From Bacteroidales bacterium (lineage in GTDB: Bacteria; Bacteroidota; Bacteroidia; Bacteroidales; UBA1402), in NCBI GenBank assembly GCA_017464285.1, contig JAFUDT010000006.1:1-64000 (forward strand): 64,000 bases of DNA. Reading direction: 5' to 3'. A program made the translations under genes and the position numbers. The notes below the pieces were generated by a model. That model did not search any database and was not told the origin of the DNA. It saw only the letters and a list, made by a program, of their open reading frames with translations. This document shows positions 57,518-64,000 of this stretch, in pieces (within the stretch, counting starts at the first letter, position 1; each line of letters begins with the position of its first letter).

Positions 57518-57549
57518 CAAATATATGTACAAATTCTTGTACAAGCAAA
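57518..57549 (-). promoter_or_regulatory. Propeller lipoprotein promoter with internal operator-like repeats
   Basis: On the minus strand: TTTG (57546-57549), a 20-nt spacer and TATATTTG (57518-57525). The spacer holds two palindromic TGTACA hexamers (57526-57531 and 57538-57543) whose starts are 12 bp apart. Their place between the two promoter elements suits a repressor. Confidence 0.6.
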
Positions 57550-57585
57550 ACGAGTCCGTTGAAACAGTTGAAGACCGGTAATAGT

Positions 57586-57631
57586 CTTTCGAGGTGTTCA
57601 GGGTGACACCTTTTTATCTAAATCTCGAAAG
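57586..57631. repeat. Nested inverted repeat after the DUF4143 ATPase gene
   Basis: CTTTCGAG pairs with CTCGAAAG around an inner AGGTGT/ACACCT hairpin. A T5 tract follows the inner hairpin on the plus strand, so as a terminator it would act rightward, although no rightward gene precedes it. Confidence 0.5.
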
Positions 57632-57637
57632 CATAGA

Positions 57638-58777
57638 TCAGAATACTTCACCGTTCCAAAGCTTCTTCAGGAAGTCAAGGACATAAACCATCTCAATATC
57701 ATCGACTACCCTCGTAACAGGTTCCAGCGACACAAGCATCAGACGACAGTCCGGATGCTCCTCCTTAAAGGCTCTCAAACCGGCCTTGTGCCTGGTCTTC
57801 ACCTGTTCGGAAGATTTGATTTCAATGGCCACCTTCGCATCTCCTATGATGGCATCGACTTCCTTTTTATCGTATGTACGCCAGTAGGAAATAAGGTCCT
57901 TCTTGTCGTTGTATCCCTTGTAGGCGATAATCTCCTGCATGATGAGATGCTCAAAAGCATGCCCATAATCGTCTGTGCCACGTTTCAAGGAGTGGCGGCC
58001 TGTCAGATAGTTGGCAAGGCCCACATCAAAGTAATAGAAGCGGGGGGCCTGGAGAATTTTCCGCTTGACCACCTTACGGTAGGCCGGAATTTCGTAACCA
58101 ATCAGCGTATCGTACAGAATCTGGAAGTACGACTGAACGGTTTTGACTGAGACACCACAATCAGAAGCGATATTCGAATAATTCAGCATCTCTCCATCGG
58201 AGATGGCTGCAACCTCCATAAAGCGCTCGAAGGCTTCAAGTTCCCGGACCTCGCCTTCCTCCCGGATCTCCTCATTCAGGTACGCTTCCACGTATCCCTT
58301 GAGTCGCTTTGTGGCATCCGCTACCATATAATGGCGGGGAATCATTCCATTCTGGACGGCACGGTCCAACTGGAAATCCGTCACTTCCGGCCATACAAGG
58401 GGGTAAAGCGTTTCTGGGATGGCACGTCCTCCGAGGGTATTTGCTCCGGACTTCTTGAGTTTACGGGCACTTGACCCGCTGAGTATGAACCACAGCCCTT
58501 TTTCGACCATCAGTTTATGGACAATATCCAACAGTTCCGGCACTTTCTGGATTTCATCTATGATGACGAGCGTCCCGGCCGGCTTGTCCCAGAGCGCATC
58601 CTTCAGGGCATTCGGATTCTTTTTGAAGTATTTTCTAAGTTCAGGGTCCAACAAATCATAGTATATCTTCCCGTTGAACCGTTCCTTTAAGAGTGTAGAT
58701 TTCCCTGTCTGACGCGCGCCAAACAAGAACATCCCCTCGTCCAGCTTACTCTCGACATCAAATAACCGCTTATACAT
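57638..58777 (-). CDS. DUF4143 ATP-binding protein (AAA_14 family)
   Basis: 379 residues: an N-terminal AAA ATPase with Walker A FGARQTGKST (about 19-28), Walker B TLVIIDEIQKV and sensor-like LSGSSARKL, then a C-terminal DUF4143 domain with a PD-(D/E)xK-like DAIIGDAKVAIEIKSS. The family is widespread and often mobile; its role is not established. Unlike its neighbours it has a strong Shine-Dalgarno (GGAGG), a lower GC content by eye and a structured leader, which suggests acquisition. It is monocistronic. Confidence 0.88.
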   Translation of the reverse strand: MYKRLFDVESKLDEGMFLFGARQTGKSTLLKERFNGKIYYDLLDPELRKYFKKNPNALKDALWDKPAGTLVIIDEIQKVPELLDIVHKLMVEKGLWFILSGSSARKLKKSGANTLGGRAIPETLYPLVWPEVTDFQLDRAVQNGMIPRHYMVADATKRLKGYVEAYLNEEIREEGEVRELEAFERFMEVAAISDGEMLNYSNIASDCGVSVKTVQSYFQILYDTLIGYEIPAYRKVVKRKILQAPRFYYFDVGLANYLTGRHSLKRGTDDYGHAFEHLIMQEIIAYKGYNDKKDLISYWRTYDKKEVDAIIGDAKVAIEIKSSEQVKTRHKAGLRAFKEEHPDCRLMLVSLEPVTRVVDDIEMVYVLDFLKKLWNGEVF

Positions 58778-58780
58778 ATA

Positions 58781-58832
58781 ACCTCCAAAATTGTGTAGTA
58801 TACTCCAAATTTTCCCATTAAATTTTGGAGTA
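58781..58832 (-). promoter_or_regulatory. Three-arm leader (candidate switch or operator) of the DUF4143 gene
   Basis: On the minus strand the transcript would begin near 58832. Arm A (58820-58832, TACTCCAAAATTT) can pair with arm B (58801-58813, 12 of 13 positions) or, by a perfect 10-bp match, with arm C (58783-58792). Arm C contains most of the Shine-Dalgarno. The two pairings exclude each other. As DNA the same arms are three copies of one operator-like word. Which level acts is unknown. Confidence 0.5.
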
Positions 58833-58838
58833 TGGTCG

Positions 58839-58870
58839 CAAATTTACGTGCAATCCGAGAGAAAAGCAAA
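58839..58870 (-). promoter_or_regulatory. Promoter of the DUF4143 gene
   Basis: On the minus strand: TTTG (58867-58870), a 20-nt spacer and TAAATTTG (58839-58846). The start of transcription falls at the first arm of the leader repeat. Confidence 0.6.
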
Positions 58871-58950
58871 TTATATTTGTTTTTCTCTCGGAGCAGCTGT
58901 AAATGCCCGCGCAGTGGAACTTTAATAAAGACGGCCGACGTGGGTGCCTA

Positions 58951-59382
58951 TCATCTCAGGGAAGGGTTAGCATCGTCATCTCGGGTCGTAAACAGGCCGG
59001 ACCTGCATGCCCAGGCGGCGTTCGTGTGTGTGAGGGCGGTTCCATTGTTGCCAGTGTAGAACCGGCCTTTCTGTCCAGGTTGCAGTACCGACAGGACGCT
59101 GTGTCGGATATCCCGGTCGGAATCGTAGTCGTACTCATATACGTATTCGTAGTAAACATTGGAACTGCCCCACATGACACTAAGTCCCAGATCGATTTTC
59201 TCCATCTCCTTGTTTCTTTCTTCATGGGTGGTGAAGGACAACACTTCACCATGACTGATGATGTCCTCGAAGCGTGAGTATGCCACATATTGGTATTCTG
59301 TGCTGTGTTTCAGGTTGGACACCTTCTGCCGAGCATGATTACAGCAGCAACCATCAGATAACTGAGATTCTTCACAAGTCAC
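58951..59382 (-). pseudogene. Remnant of an FN3/FISUMP-type surface protein
   Basis: A 143-residue frame with no export signal. An FN3-like end (LKHSTEYQYVAYSRF, then GEVLSFTTHEE) runs straight into KIDLGLSVMWGSSNV, the opening motif of the Fibrobacter-type (FISUMP) domain of Bacteroidota surface proteins. The roughly 150 residues that normally follow are missing, and the C-terminus looks unlike the family. I read it as an internally deleted, promoterless relic. A real small protein cannot be excluded. Confidence 0.5.
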
Positions 59383-59402
59383 TCCTTCTTTCTTTTGTTA
59401 TA

Positions 59403-60578
59403 TTATTTAATGAGCACCTTCTCTCCCTGCACGATATACATGCCCGGGGCCAGTGGCTCTGATTTAGTGGAGACTTTGACTCCATTTAGATTATAGATTT
59501 CATCGATGTTATTGCTGTCTATCAGAGCTCCTTCTTTGATACCTGTGGCAGTGACAATCTGTTCGAAGTCTTTCCATACATCTGCTGCTTTGTAGGCTTC
59601 GACACAGCCTTCGGGCACCACCAGGGTTTTGAGAGGAGTCCGATAGAAAGTGTTGCGGACAAGCGTCAGAGGTGTTTTCCACTCCACCCTGAAATAACTT
59701 AGGTCCGTACAATTGCTAAAAGCGTGATCCCCAATGGCCTCAATAGATTCAGGGAGATTTATGCTTTTCAAATGATTGCAGTCGAAGAAGGCATACTCTT
59801 CGATCTTTTTCACCGATGATGGAATGTCTATGGAAACGATTCCTATGGAACTGAAAGCTCCATATCCAATGTTTTCCACAGTAGCTGGAATGACAGTCCT
59901 CAGACTTCCTGCCAGCAAGGTGTTGGTGGCGGTCTCTATGACGGCATTGCAGCCCTCGCGCGAATCGTAGTTGGCATTTCCTTGTTCGACAGTAATGGTT
60001 GTAAGATGGGCACAACCCATAAAGGCAAAGCTACCTATCTTTTCTATAGATGCAGAAACATAGAATTCTTCCAGCCCGCAATCTGAAAAAGTTCCATCCT
60101 CAATGTTTTTCACAGCTTCGGGTAATGAGAGCGTTTTTAAAGATTTGCAACCATAAAAAGCAAAGGAGCCGATTTCTTTGACTGAGGCGGGAATACTAAT
60201 CTCTGCCATACTTGAACATCCGTTGAACACATTAGAACCGATTGCGGTCAATGTCTCTGGCAAAGACACTTTCTTTGCAAGTCTGAGCCCGAGAAACAAC
60301 TCATTCCCCAGCTGTGTTATCCCATTTTCGACAATCACATATTCAATAGAATCGGACCATCTTGTGGGAGCGAGCAGTGGGTCGGCCCAGTAGCTGGTTC
60401 CCGACCACTGGCTGCCCGAGGAAGTGGCCCCAGTCCCGGAAAGGACAAGCGTCTTATCGGACGTGCGGTATTTCCAAGATACATTGTCACCGCATTTGCC
60501 TTCTGCATTGGCCCAGGCGGTCATCAGTCCCAAAGAGAACAATACTAATAATGTCTCGAGTTTGTGAAGGGTTTTCAT
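59403..60578 (-). CDS. BspA-type leucine-rich repeat surface protein
   Basis: 391 residues with a signal peptide (about 1-25, TAWANA). About eight LRR_5/BspA-like repeats span residues 80-330 (VSLPETLTAIGSNVFNGCSS; ISIPASVKEIGSFAFYGCKS). A C-terminal module (IYNLNGVKVSTKSEPLAPG, then MYIVQGEKVLIK) looks like the end domain of many Bacteroidales secreted proteins, of type IX-sorting or related kind. BspA-type LRR proteins commonly mediate adhesion. Confidence 0.88.
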   Translation of the reverse strand: MKTLHKLETLLVLFSLGLMTAWANAEGKCGDNVSWKYRTSDKTLVLSGTGATSSGSQWSGTSYWADPLLAPTRWSDSIEYVIVENGITQLGNELFLGLRLAKKVSLPETLTAIGSNVFNGCSSMAEISIPASVKEIGSFAFYGCKSLKTLSLPEAVKNIEDGTFSDCGLEEFYVSASIEKIGSFAFMGCAHLTTITVEQGNANYDSREGCNAVIETATNTLLAGSLRTVIPATVENIGYGAFSSIGIVSIDIPSSVKKIEEYAFFDCNHLKSINLPESIEAIGDHAFSNCTDLSYFRVEWKTPLTLVRNTFYRTPLKTLVVPEGCVEAYKAADVWKDFEQIVTATGIKEGALIDSNNIDEIYNLNGVKVSTKSEPLAPGMYIVQGEKVLIK

Positions 60579-60604
60579 AGTTGTATTATTTATAGCGTTG
60601 GTTA

Positions 60605-60832
60605 TTATTTGACGATATATTTTTCTTTGATAATAGTTTCATCTTGTTTTCGGATGATGATGTAGCATCCACTTTCGAGCATCTTCAGTTTCTGTGGCGT
60701 GGCATTTCGCAATAGGAGTTGTCCATAAAGGTTAAATACATCCACCAATGTTTCACCAAACTTGGGCGTCTTTCCAAAGCGAGGTGCTCTTTCCATAAAT
60801 GGTGCGGCCGAAGGTAAATAAAAGGAATGCAA
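60605..60832 (-). pseudogene. C-terminal fragment of a secreted protein
   Basis: 75 residues. From about residue 29 on (VDVFNLYGQLLLRNATPQKL, then SGCYIIIRKQDETIIKEKYIVK) it matches the final sorting-type domain seen at the end of large Bacteroidales surface proteins. The rest of such a protein is missing and the first 28 residues look random. It is probably a truncated relic directly upstream of the LRR gene. Confidence 0.5.
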
Positions 60833-60857
60833 GCTTCAAATATTTTACATGGAAAAA

Positions 60858-60878
60858 ACTGACAAAAAACTGACAAAA
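60858..60878. repeat. Direct repeat of AACTGACAAAA
   Basis: Two copies with starts 10 bp apart, sharing one base, in the 130-bp gap between the C-terminal fragment and the TPR/HTH regulator gene. It may be a regulator site; no more can be said. Confidence 0.4.
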
Positions 60879-60962
60879 CGAGATGGGCGTATCTTATTTA
60901 TTATCAGCAAGAAATAATTATTCCCAATGGCTTTTTTAATTTGTTAAGCATCAAGAAAAACG

Positions 60963-62771
60963 TTACAACCTGCGTATCCTCTTTGAAAACTCGGCGGCGG
61001 AGAGTTGTTTTCCGAACATCTTTTTCAAAATCCTTTGTTTGGTTTTTGAAGTATAGGAAAACGCCTGTTCCAGCAGAATGTCACTTTCTTTGCTGGAGAA
61101 ACCGGCCAGGTCCAGGAGGCAGACACGATATTCATTAAGCGAAAGATGGACTAACGTTTCCAGTTTCTCATCAAGAAAAGGATAGGATTCATTGACGGCA
61201 TGTCGAAGTTCTTCCCAGTCTTGCTCGGACATTGTTTGGTCATGCTTATATAAGTATATATTGATTCGATGTACAATGCCAGTATCGTCCAGTATGACAT
61301 TTTTACGTCTGGGTAGCAAGACTGATAATCTTCTATTTAGAGATTCGATTCGTTTATTCTGGTCCTCATACCGCTGGAACAGATCAACCATATATTGATC
61401 CCCGGATTGAATCTTCTGGCTCATTTGAGTAATCGTAATTCTCATTGAATCGTTTTCTCTGACGGCTTGTTCGTATTCCCGCAGTAGCTCGGCGATGCGT
61501 CGTTTCTTTCTCTCCCTGTATAGCAGGAATAAAAGAGTTGACACAAGAGTTAGAAGCAGAGTGGAAATGAGCCAAACCTTTAATCGTGCGTTTTCTTCGC
61601 TCTTGCGGGCAGCAATTTGTTGTTCGGAGTTGTAGTCGTAGAGCTGGCCGGCCTGAATTGTTGCCTGTGCGGCAGCGTCGCTATATTCTTGGTTCTTGGC
61701 CTCAGAATAGAGATCGACATATTTGACGGCCGAGTCGGTCTCATTAAGCATGGCGTATGATTGGTACAGCCCGTTATAAATCATCAGTTCGTTGCTCCAC
61801 AGAGGGCGGTCGGACAGCGCCTGTCGGAAACAAAACAGCGCCGAATCGGGCCGCCCTGTCTTCAAATAAAACTCCCCCTTGACAGCAAGCCATCCACCTT
61901 TGCCGCCGGTAACGATGCCATACCCTGTCTGAAGCACGGCTTTTTCGTAGTTTTCCAGCTCTTTTTTTGCCAAAGAATAATTGCCAAGGGCCAGATGGGA
62001 TTGCATGCATAGAATGCTGATAAGATTTACATAGTTTCTCTCGGATGAGTACTTTTTGCGAATGTCCTCTCCCTGCTTGATGCACTCTTCATAGCTCCCC
62101 TTGTCAAATAGTCTGGCGCAAAGCTTCATTTTAAAGATCAAAAATGAGGCTGTGTCTCCGATGTACAAGGATTCTCGAAGTGCAGACTGAAGGGCGGGCA
62201 GTTCCAGGTCAGGAAGTCTTAATCTGCAATATAACTCCTGTAATTGCGAATGCACCCGCAACAGGGTGCCCCAGTCGCAGTCGGCAGCGGTGGTGTCGGC
62301 GGCTGCGGCGGCCTGCAGCCAGGTGTCGATGGCCCGGGGGGCGTTGCCCAGATCGCGGTAGGCGCAGCCCAGGATGTAGAGCGAGAGCAACTGCTCGTTG
62401 CGGGAGCCGTGCCGGCGGTAGTAGTCGGCCACTTCCAACATCACCGAGTCGGTGGTGAAATCGACCCAGGCTTTGTTCATGGCCACGCCACGCATCAGTT
62501 CGAGGTGTATGCGGCCGGCTTTGTCCAGAGGCTTGCGGCCGAAGACGGCCTGCAGCACGGAGTCCGGGCCTTGCGAGCCGAAACGGGTGCCCTCAGGGGC
62601 ATCGTCGTAGGCCTGCAGCAGCACAAGAGCACTGTCGGGCAGATTAAAGGCCAGGCTGTCTATCCGGGTAAAACGATGGCTGGTCGCGTGACGGGGTGTG
62701 CAGGCCGCCATTGTCAGCAGGAAAATACTGCTGCAAATAAAAACTCTAAGGAAATGCTTCATGGTGTTCAT
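60963..62771 (-). CDS. Membrane-spanning TPR/HTH regulator
   Basis: 602 residues. A hydrophobic N-terminus with a lipobox-like TMAAC (Cys24) is followed by a TPR-rich periplasmic part (about 35-380). A membrane helix lies at about 398-418, then a coiled coil (about 420-490). A C-terminal LuxR/GerE-like HTH is at about 540-590 (includes SLNEYRVCLLDLAGFSSKES, ending KTKQRILKKMFG). The architecture, known in Bacteroidales, suggests a one-component sensor that reads an envelope signal and acts on DNA in the cytoplasm. The start overlaps the stop of the CotH gene (ATGA). Confidence 0.85.
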   Translation of the reverse strand: MNTMKHFLRVFICSSIFLLTMAACTPRHATSHRFTRIDSLAFNLPDSALVLLQAYDDAPEGTRFGSQGPDSVLQAVFGRKPLDKAGRIHLELMRGVAMNKAWVDFTTDSVMLEVADYYRRHGSRNEQLLSLYILGCAYRDLGNAPRAIDTWLQAAAAADTTAADCDWGTLLRVHSQLQELYCRLRLPDLELPALQSALRESLYIGDTASFLIFKMKLCARLFDKGSYEECIKQGEDIRKKYSSERNYVNLISILCMQSHLALGNYSLAKKELENYEKAVLQTGYGIVTGGKGGWLAVKGEFYLKTGRPDSALFCFRQALSDRPLWSNELMIYNGLYQSYAMLNETDSAVKYVDLYSEAKNQEYSDAAAQATIQAGQLYDYNSEQQIAARKSEENARLKVWLISTLLLTLVSTLLFLLYRERKKRRIAELLREYEQAVRENDSMRITITQMSQKIQSGDQYMVDLFQRYEDQNKRIESLNRRLSVLLPRRKNVILDDTGIVHRINIYLYKHDQTMSEQDWEELRHAVNESYPFLDEKLETLVHLSLNEYRVCLLDLAGFSSKESDILLEQAFSYTSKTKQRILKKMFGKQLSAAEFSKRIRRL

Positions 62772-64000
62772 CGTATGGTGCTGATGTTCTCTGTTATCCA
62801 GTCCATGCGGCTCCGAAGGTTTTGCTTCAGCAGATCGACGGCTTGTTCGAAAGGTAGGTCTTCATCCTCGTTAATCTCCTGGTTGAATTCCCACAGCGAC
62901 TCATTGACGGCGGCCGAAGGGGCGAGCAGGGCCTTCTTTTGGTCTATCTCGTCAAAGACTTTTTCAAACTCCGGCAGCAGTCTTTCCCATCGTTCGCAGG
63001 CTAGGGCACGGACCTCCGGGGTGGCAAATATCTTCCAGTTCCACAAGCAATCCACGCAAAGGAAACCATACCGGTAGAAATGTCCGAATGTCTGGTAGTC
63101 GTAGTCCCACGCCGGCCCTGTTTTCAGAGGTCCTCCCTTGTCTGAATACATAAAAACGCTTTTGGGGTGACTAGACTCCAGGTTGCCGGTCAGTTCGTTG
63201 AGCAGCCGATAGTCGATATAGCTTTCCAAGTCCACATAGGCTCGGATTTCGTCGATGGTCTTGGCCGTTTCCTCATAGAAAAAGTTCTCCAACTTGGTAA
63301 AATACTGCTCGATGTAGTCCATCTGCGCCCCTGTCAGGTCTTCGTCGTCGGGATAATGGATCATGACGGGCAAGTTGCGGATGGGAGTGCGGAAACGGTT
63401 GATTTCATCGAAATAGACATCCAGTTCGACCAGAAAACTAAGATTCGTAGTGTCACCTTTTTTGTTTTTTTCCAGAGCCAGCCTGTCGGGGCCGACTTCT
63501 ATTTTTTCACACAGGTAATAGTTTCCTTTATGAACGCCGTTCAGAATCAGTTCGACGTATTCTCCGCGAGGAGTCCAACCTATGGCGCTGCCCTTTGCTC
63601 TGGCTAGGAAATATGCCAGATGATTGCGCAGCAGTGTTTTGTCAAGCGCATTGGCCAGCAGCAGCCAGCGGTTGTCGGCGGGCATACCGAGCAACTCGGT
63701 TTTCTCGTCCAGTTTCAGCGTATAGGGCTTCTTGCGTTGCGCCCAGCTGGTATTGCCCCGACCCTTGATGGAGAGTTTTCCTTGGTAGGTTTTGCATCCG
63801 CGGCTGTCGTACAGTACCATGTAGGTGTCCTGTATCCATAGTTCTTTGGAGCTGATCGGCCTCTGTGCCGGCGTCTCGATGACCAATGTGGGCAAATGGG
63901 TGAAAAAGGCCTTGCGTACCCTAATCCTCTGGTCGAGACAAAGGTTGTCCGGAATATCTGCCCGAATATGTACAGGCTCGTTTGCCCAGCGAAGCAGTAT
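62768..64000 (-). CDS. CotH kinase family protein, 5' end outside the window
   Basis: The frame stays open through the right edge at 64000, so the N-terminus is missing. The ATG-less start near 63895 is not real. CotH features: KGRGNTSWAQRKKPY, LDEKTELLGMP, ANALDKTLLRNHLAY, and the metal-site GPAWDYDYQTFG. CotH proteins resemble protein/polysaccharide kinases; in Bacteroidales they are usually exported and unstudied. It is translationally coupled to the membrane TPR/HTH regulator. Confidence 0.88.
   Translation of the reverse strand: MLLRWANEPVHIRADIPDNLCLDQRIRVRKAFFTHLPTLVIETPAQRPISSKELWIQDTYMVLYDSRGCKTYQGKLSIKGRGNTSWAQRKKPYTLKLDEKTELLGMPADNRWLLLANALDKTLLRNHLAYFLARAKGSAIGWTPRGEYVELILNGVHKGNYYLCEKIEVGPDRLALEKNKKGDTTNLSFLVELDVYFDEINRFRTPIRNLPVMIHYPDDEDLTGAQMDYIEQYFTKLENFFYEETAKTIDEIRAYVDLESYIDYRLLNELTGNLESSHPKSVFMYSDKGGPLKTGPAWDYDYQTFGHFYRYGFLCVDCLWNWKIFATPEVRALACERWERLLPEFEKVFDEIDQKKALLAPSAAVNESLWEFNQEINEDEDLPFEQAVDLLKQNLRSRMDWITENISTIR

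Overview
The window looks like chromosomal DNA of a Bacteroidales bacterium (phylum Bacteroidota). The evidence is consistent. Most genes lack a clear Shine-Dalgarno sequence, and about a dozen start regions carry the Bacteroidota housekeeping promoter (TTTG or TTG, 18-21 nt, then TAnnTTTG). Several proteins belong to families typical of the group: DUF4890, DUF3256, DUF1599, a BT_3928-like DoxX protein, a GldB-like lipoprotein, a two-subunit methylmalonyl-CoA mutase, BspA-type leucine-rich repeats and a TPR/transmembrane/HTH regulator. Most of the window is vertically inherited, GC-balanced housekeeping DNA. I see no prophage, insertion sequence or CRISPR array.

Layout: 1-360 holds tandem palindromic units that resemble the 3' half of 5S rRNA plus a terminator, probably the tail of an rRNA operon lying upstream. 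361-982 is largely non-coding, with one broken secreted-peptide-like ORF and an 11-bp iterated repeat ahead of metA. 983-14231 carries metA, a U32 protein, a GldB-like lipoprotein coupled to lgt, a DUF4890 protein, a TerB-DnaJ protein, an ECF sigma factor coupled to a membrane-anchored beta-barrel protein, tRNA-Gln, a cyclophilin, and a lipid kinase-radA-oxidoreductase operon. 14341-31760 carries tRNA-fMet, then a long rightward series: gyrB, a GH28 lipoprotein, xseAB, alkaline phosphatase, ispD, recG, a glycosyltransferase, DUF1599, DoxX, tpiA, a Gate-domain protein, a peptide transporter and an acyl-CoA ligase.

31840-50214 is mainly leftward: an MFS transporter, an ABC exporter, mutB-mutA, the lipid A operon lpxD-lpxC-lpxA with a pRiA4b-type protein and miaA, and then phoH-purC-purM-prfA-pyrF-HD. 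LpxC here is not fused to FabZ, unlike the usual Bacteroidales arrangement. 50350-55580 holds a large PL1-type pectate lyase, truA, an EamA transporter and a DUF3256 protein.

55596-64000 is the accessory end. It has a four-Asp-box propeller lipoprotein with a candidate operator inside its promoter, a DUF4143 ATPase with a strong Shine-Dalgarno and an unusual leader, two gene remnants, a BspA-type LRR protein, a membrane-spanning TPR/HTH regulator, and a CotH-family protein that runs off the window edge. The most interesting signals are the compensatory base change in the 5S-like repeats, the three-arm leader of the DUF4143 ATPase (a candidate translational switch or operator), and the regulator-CotH coupling.
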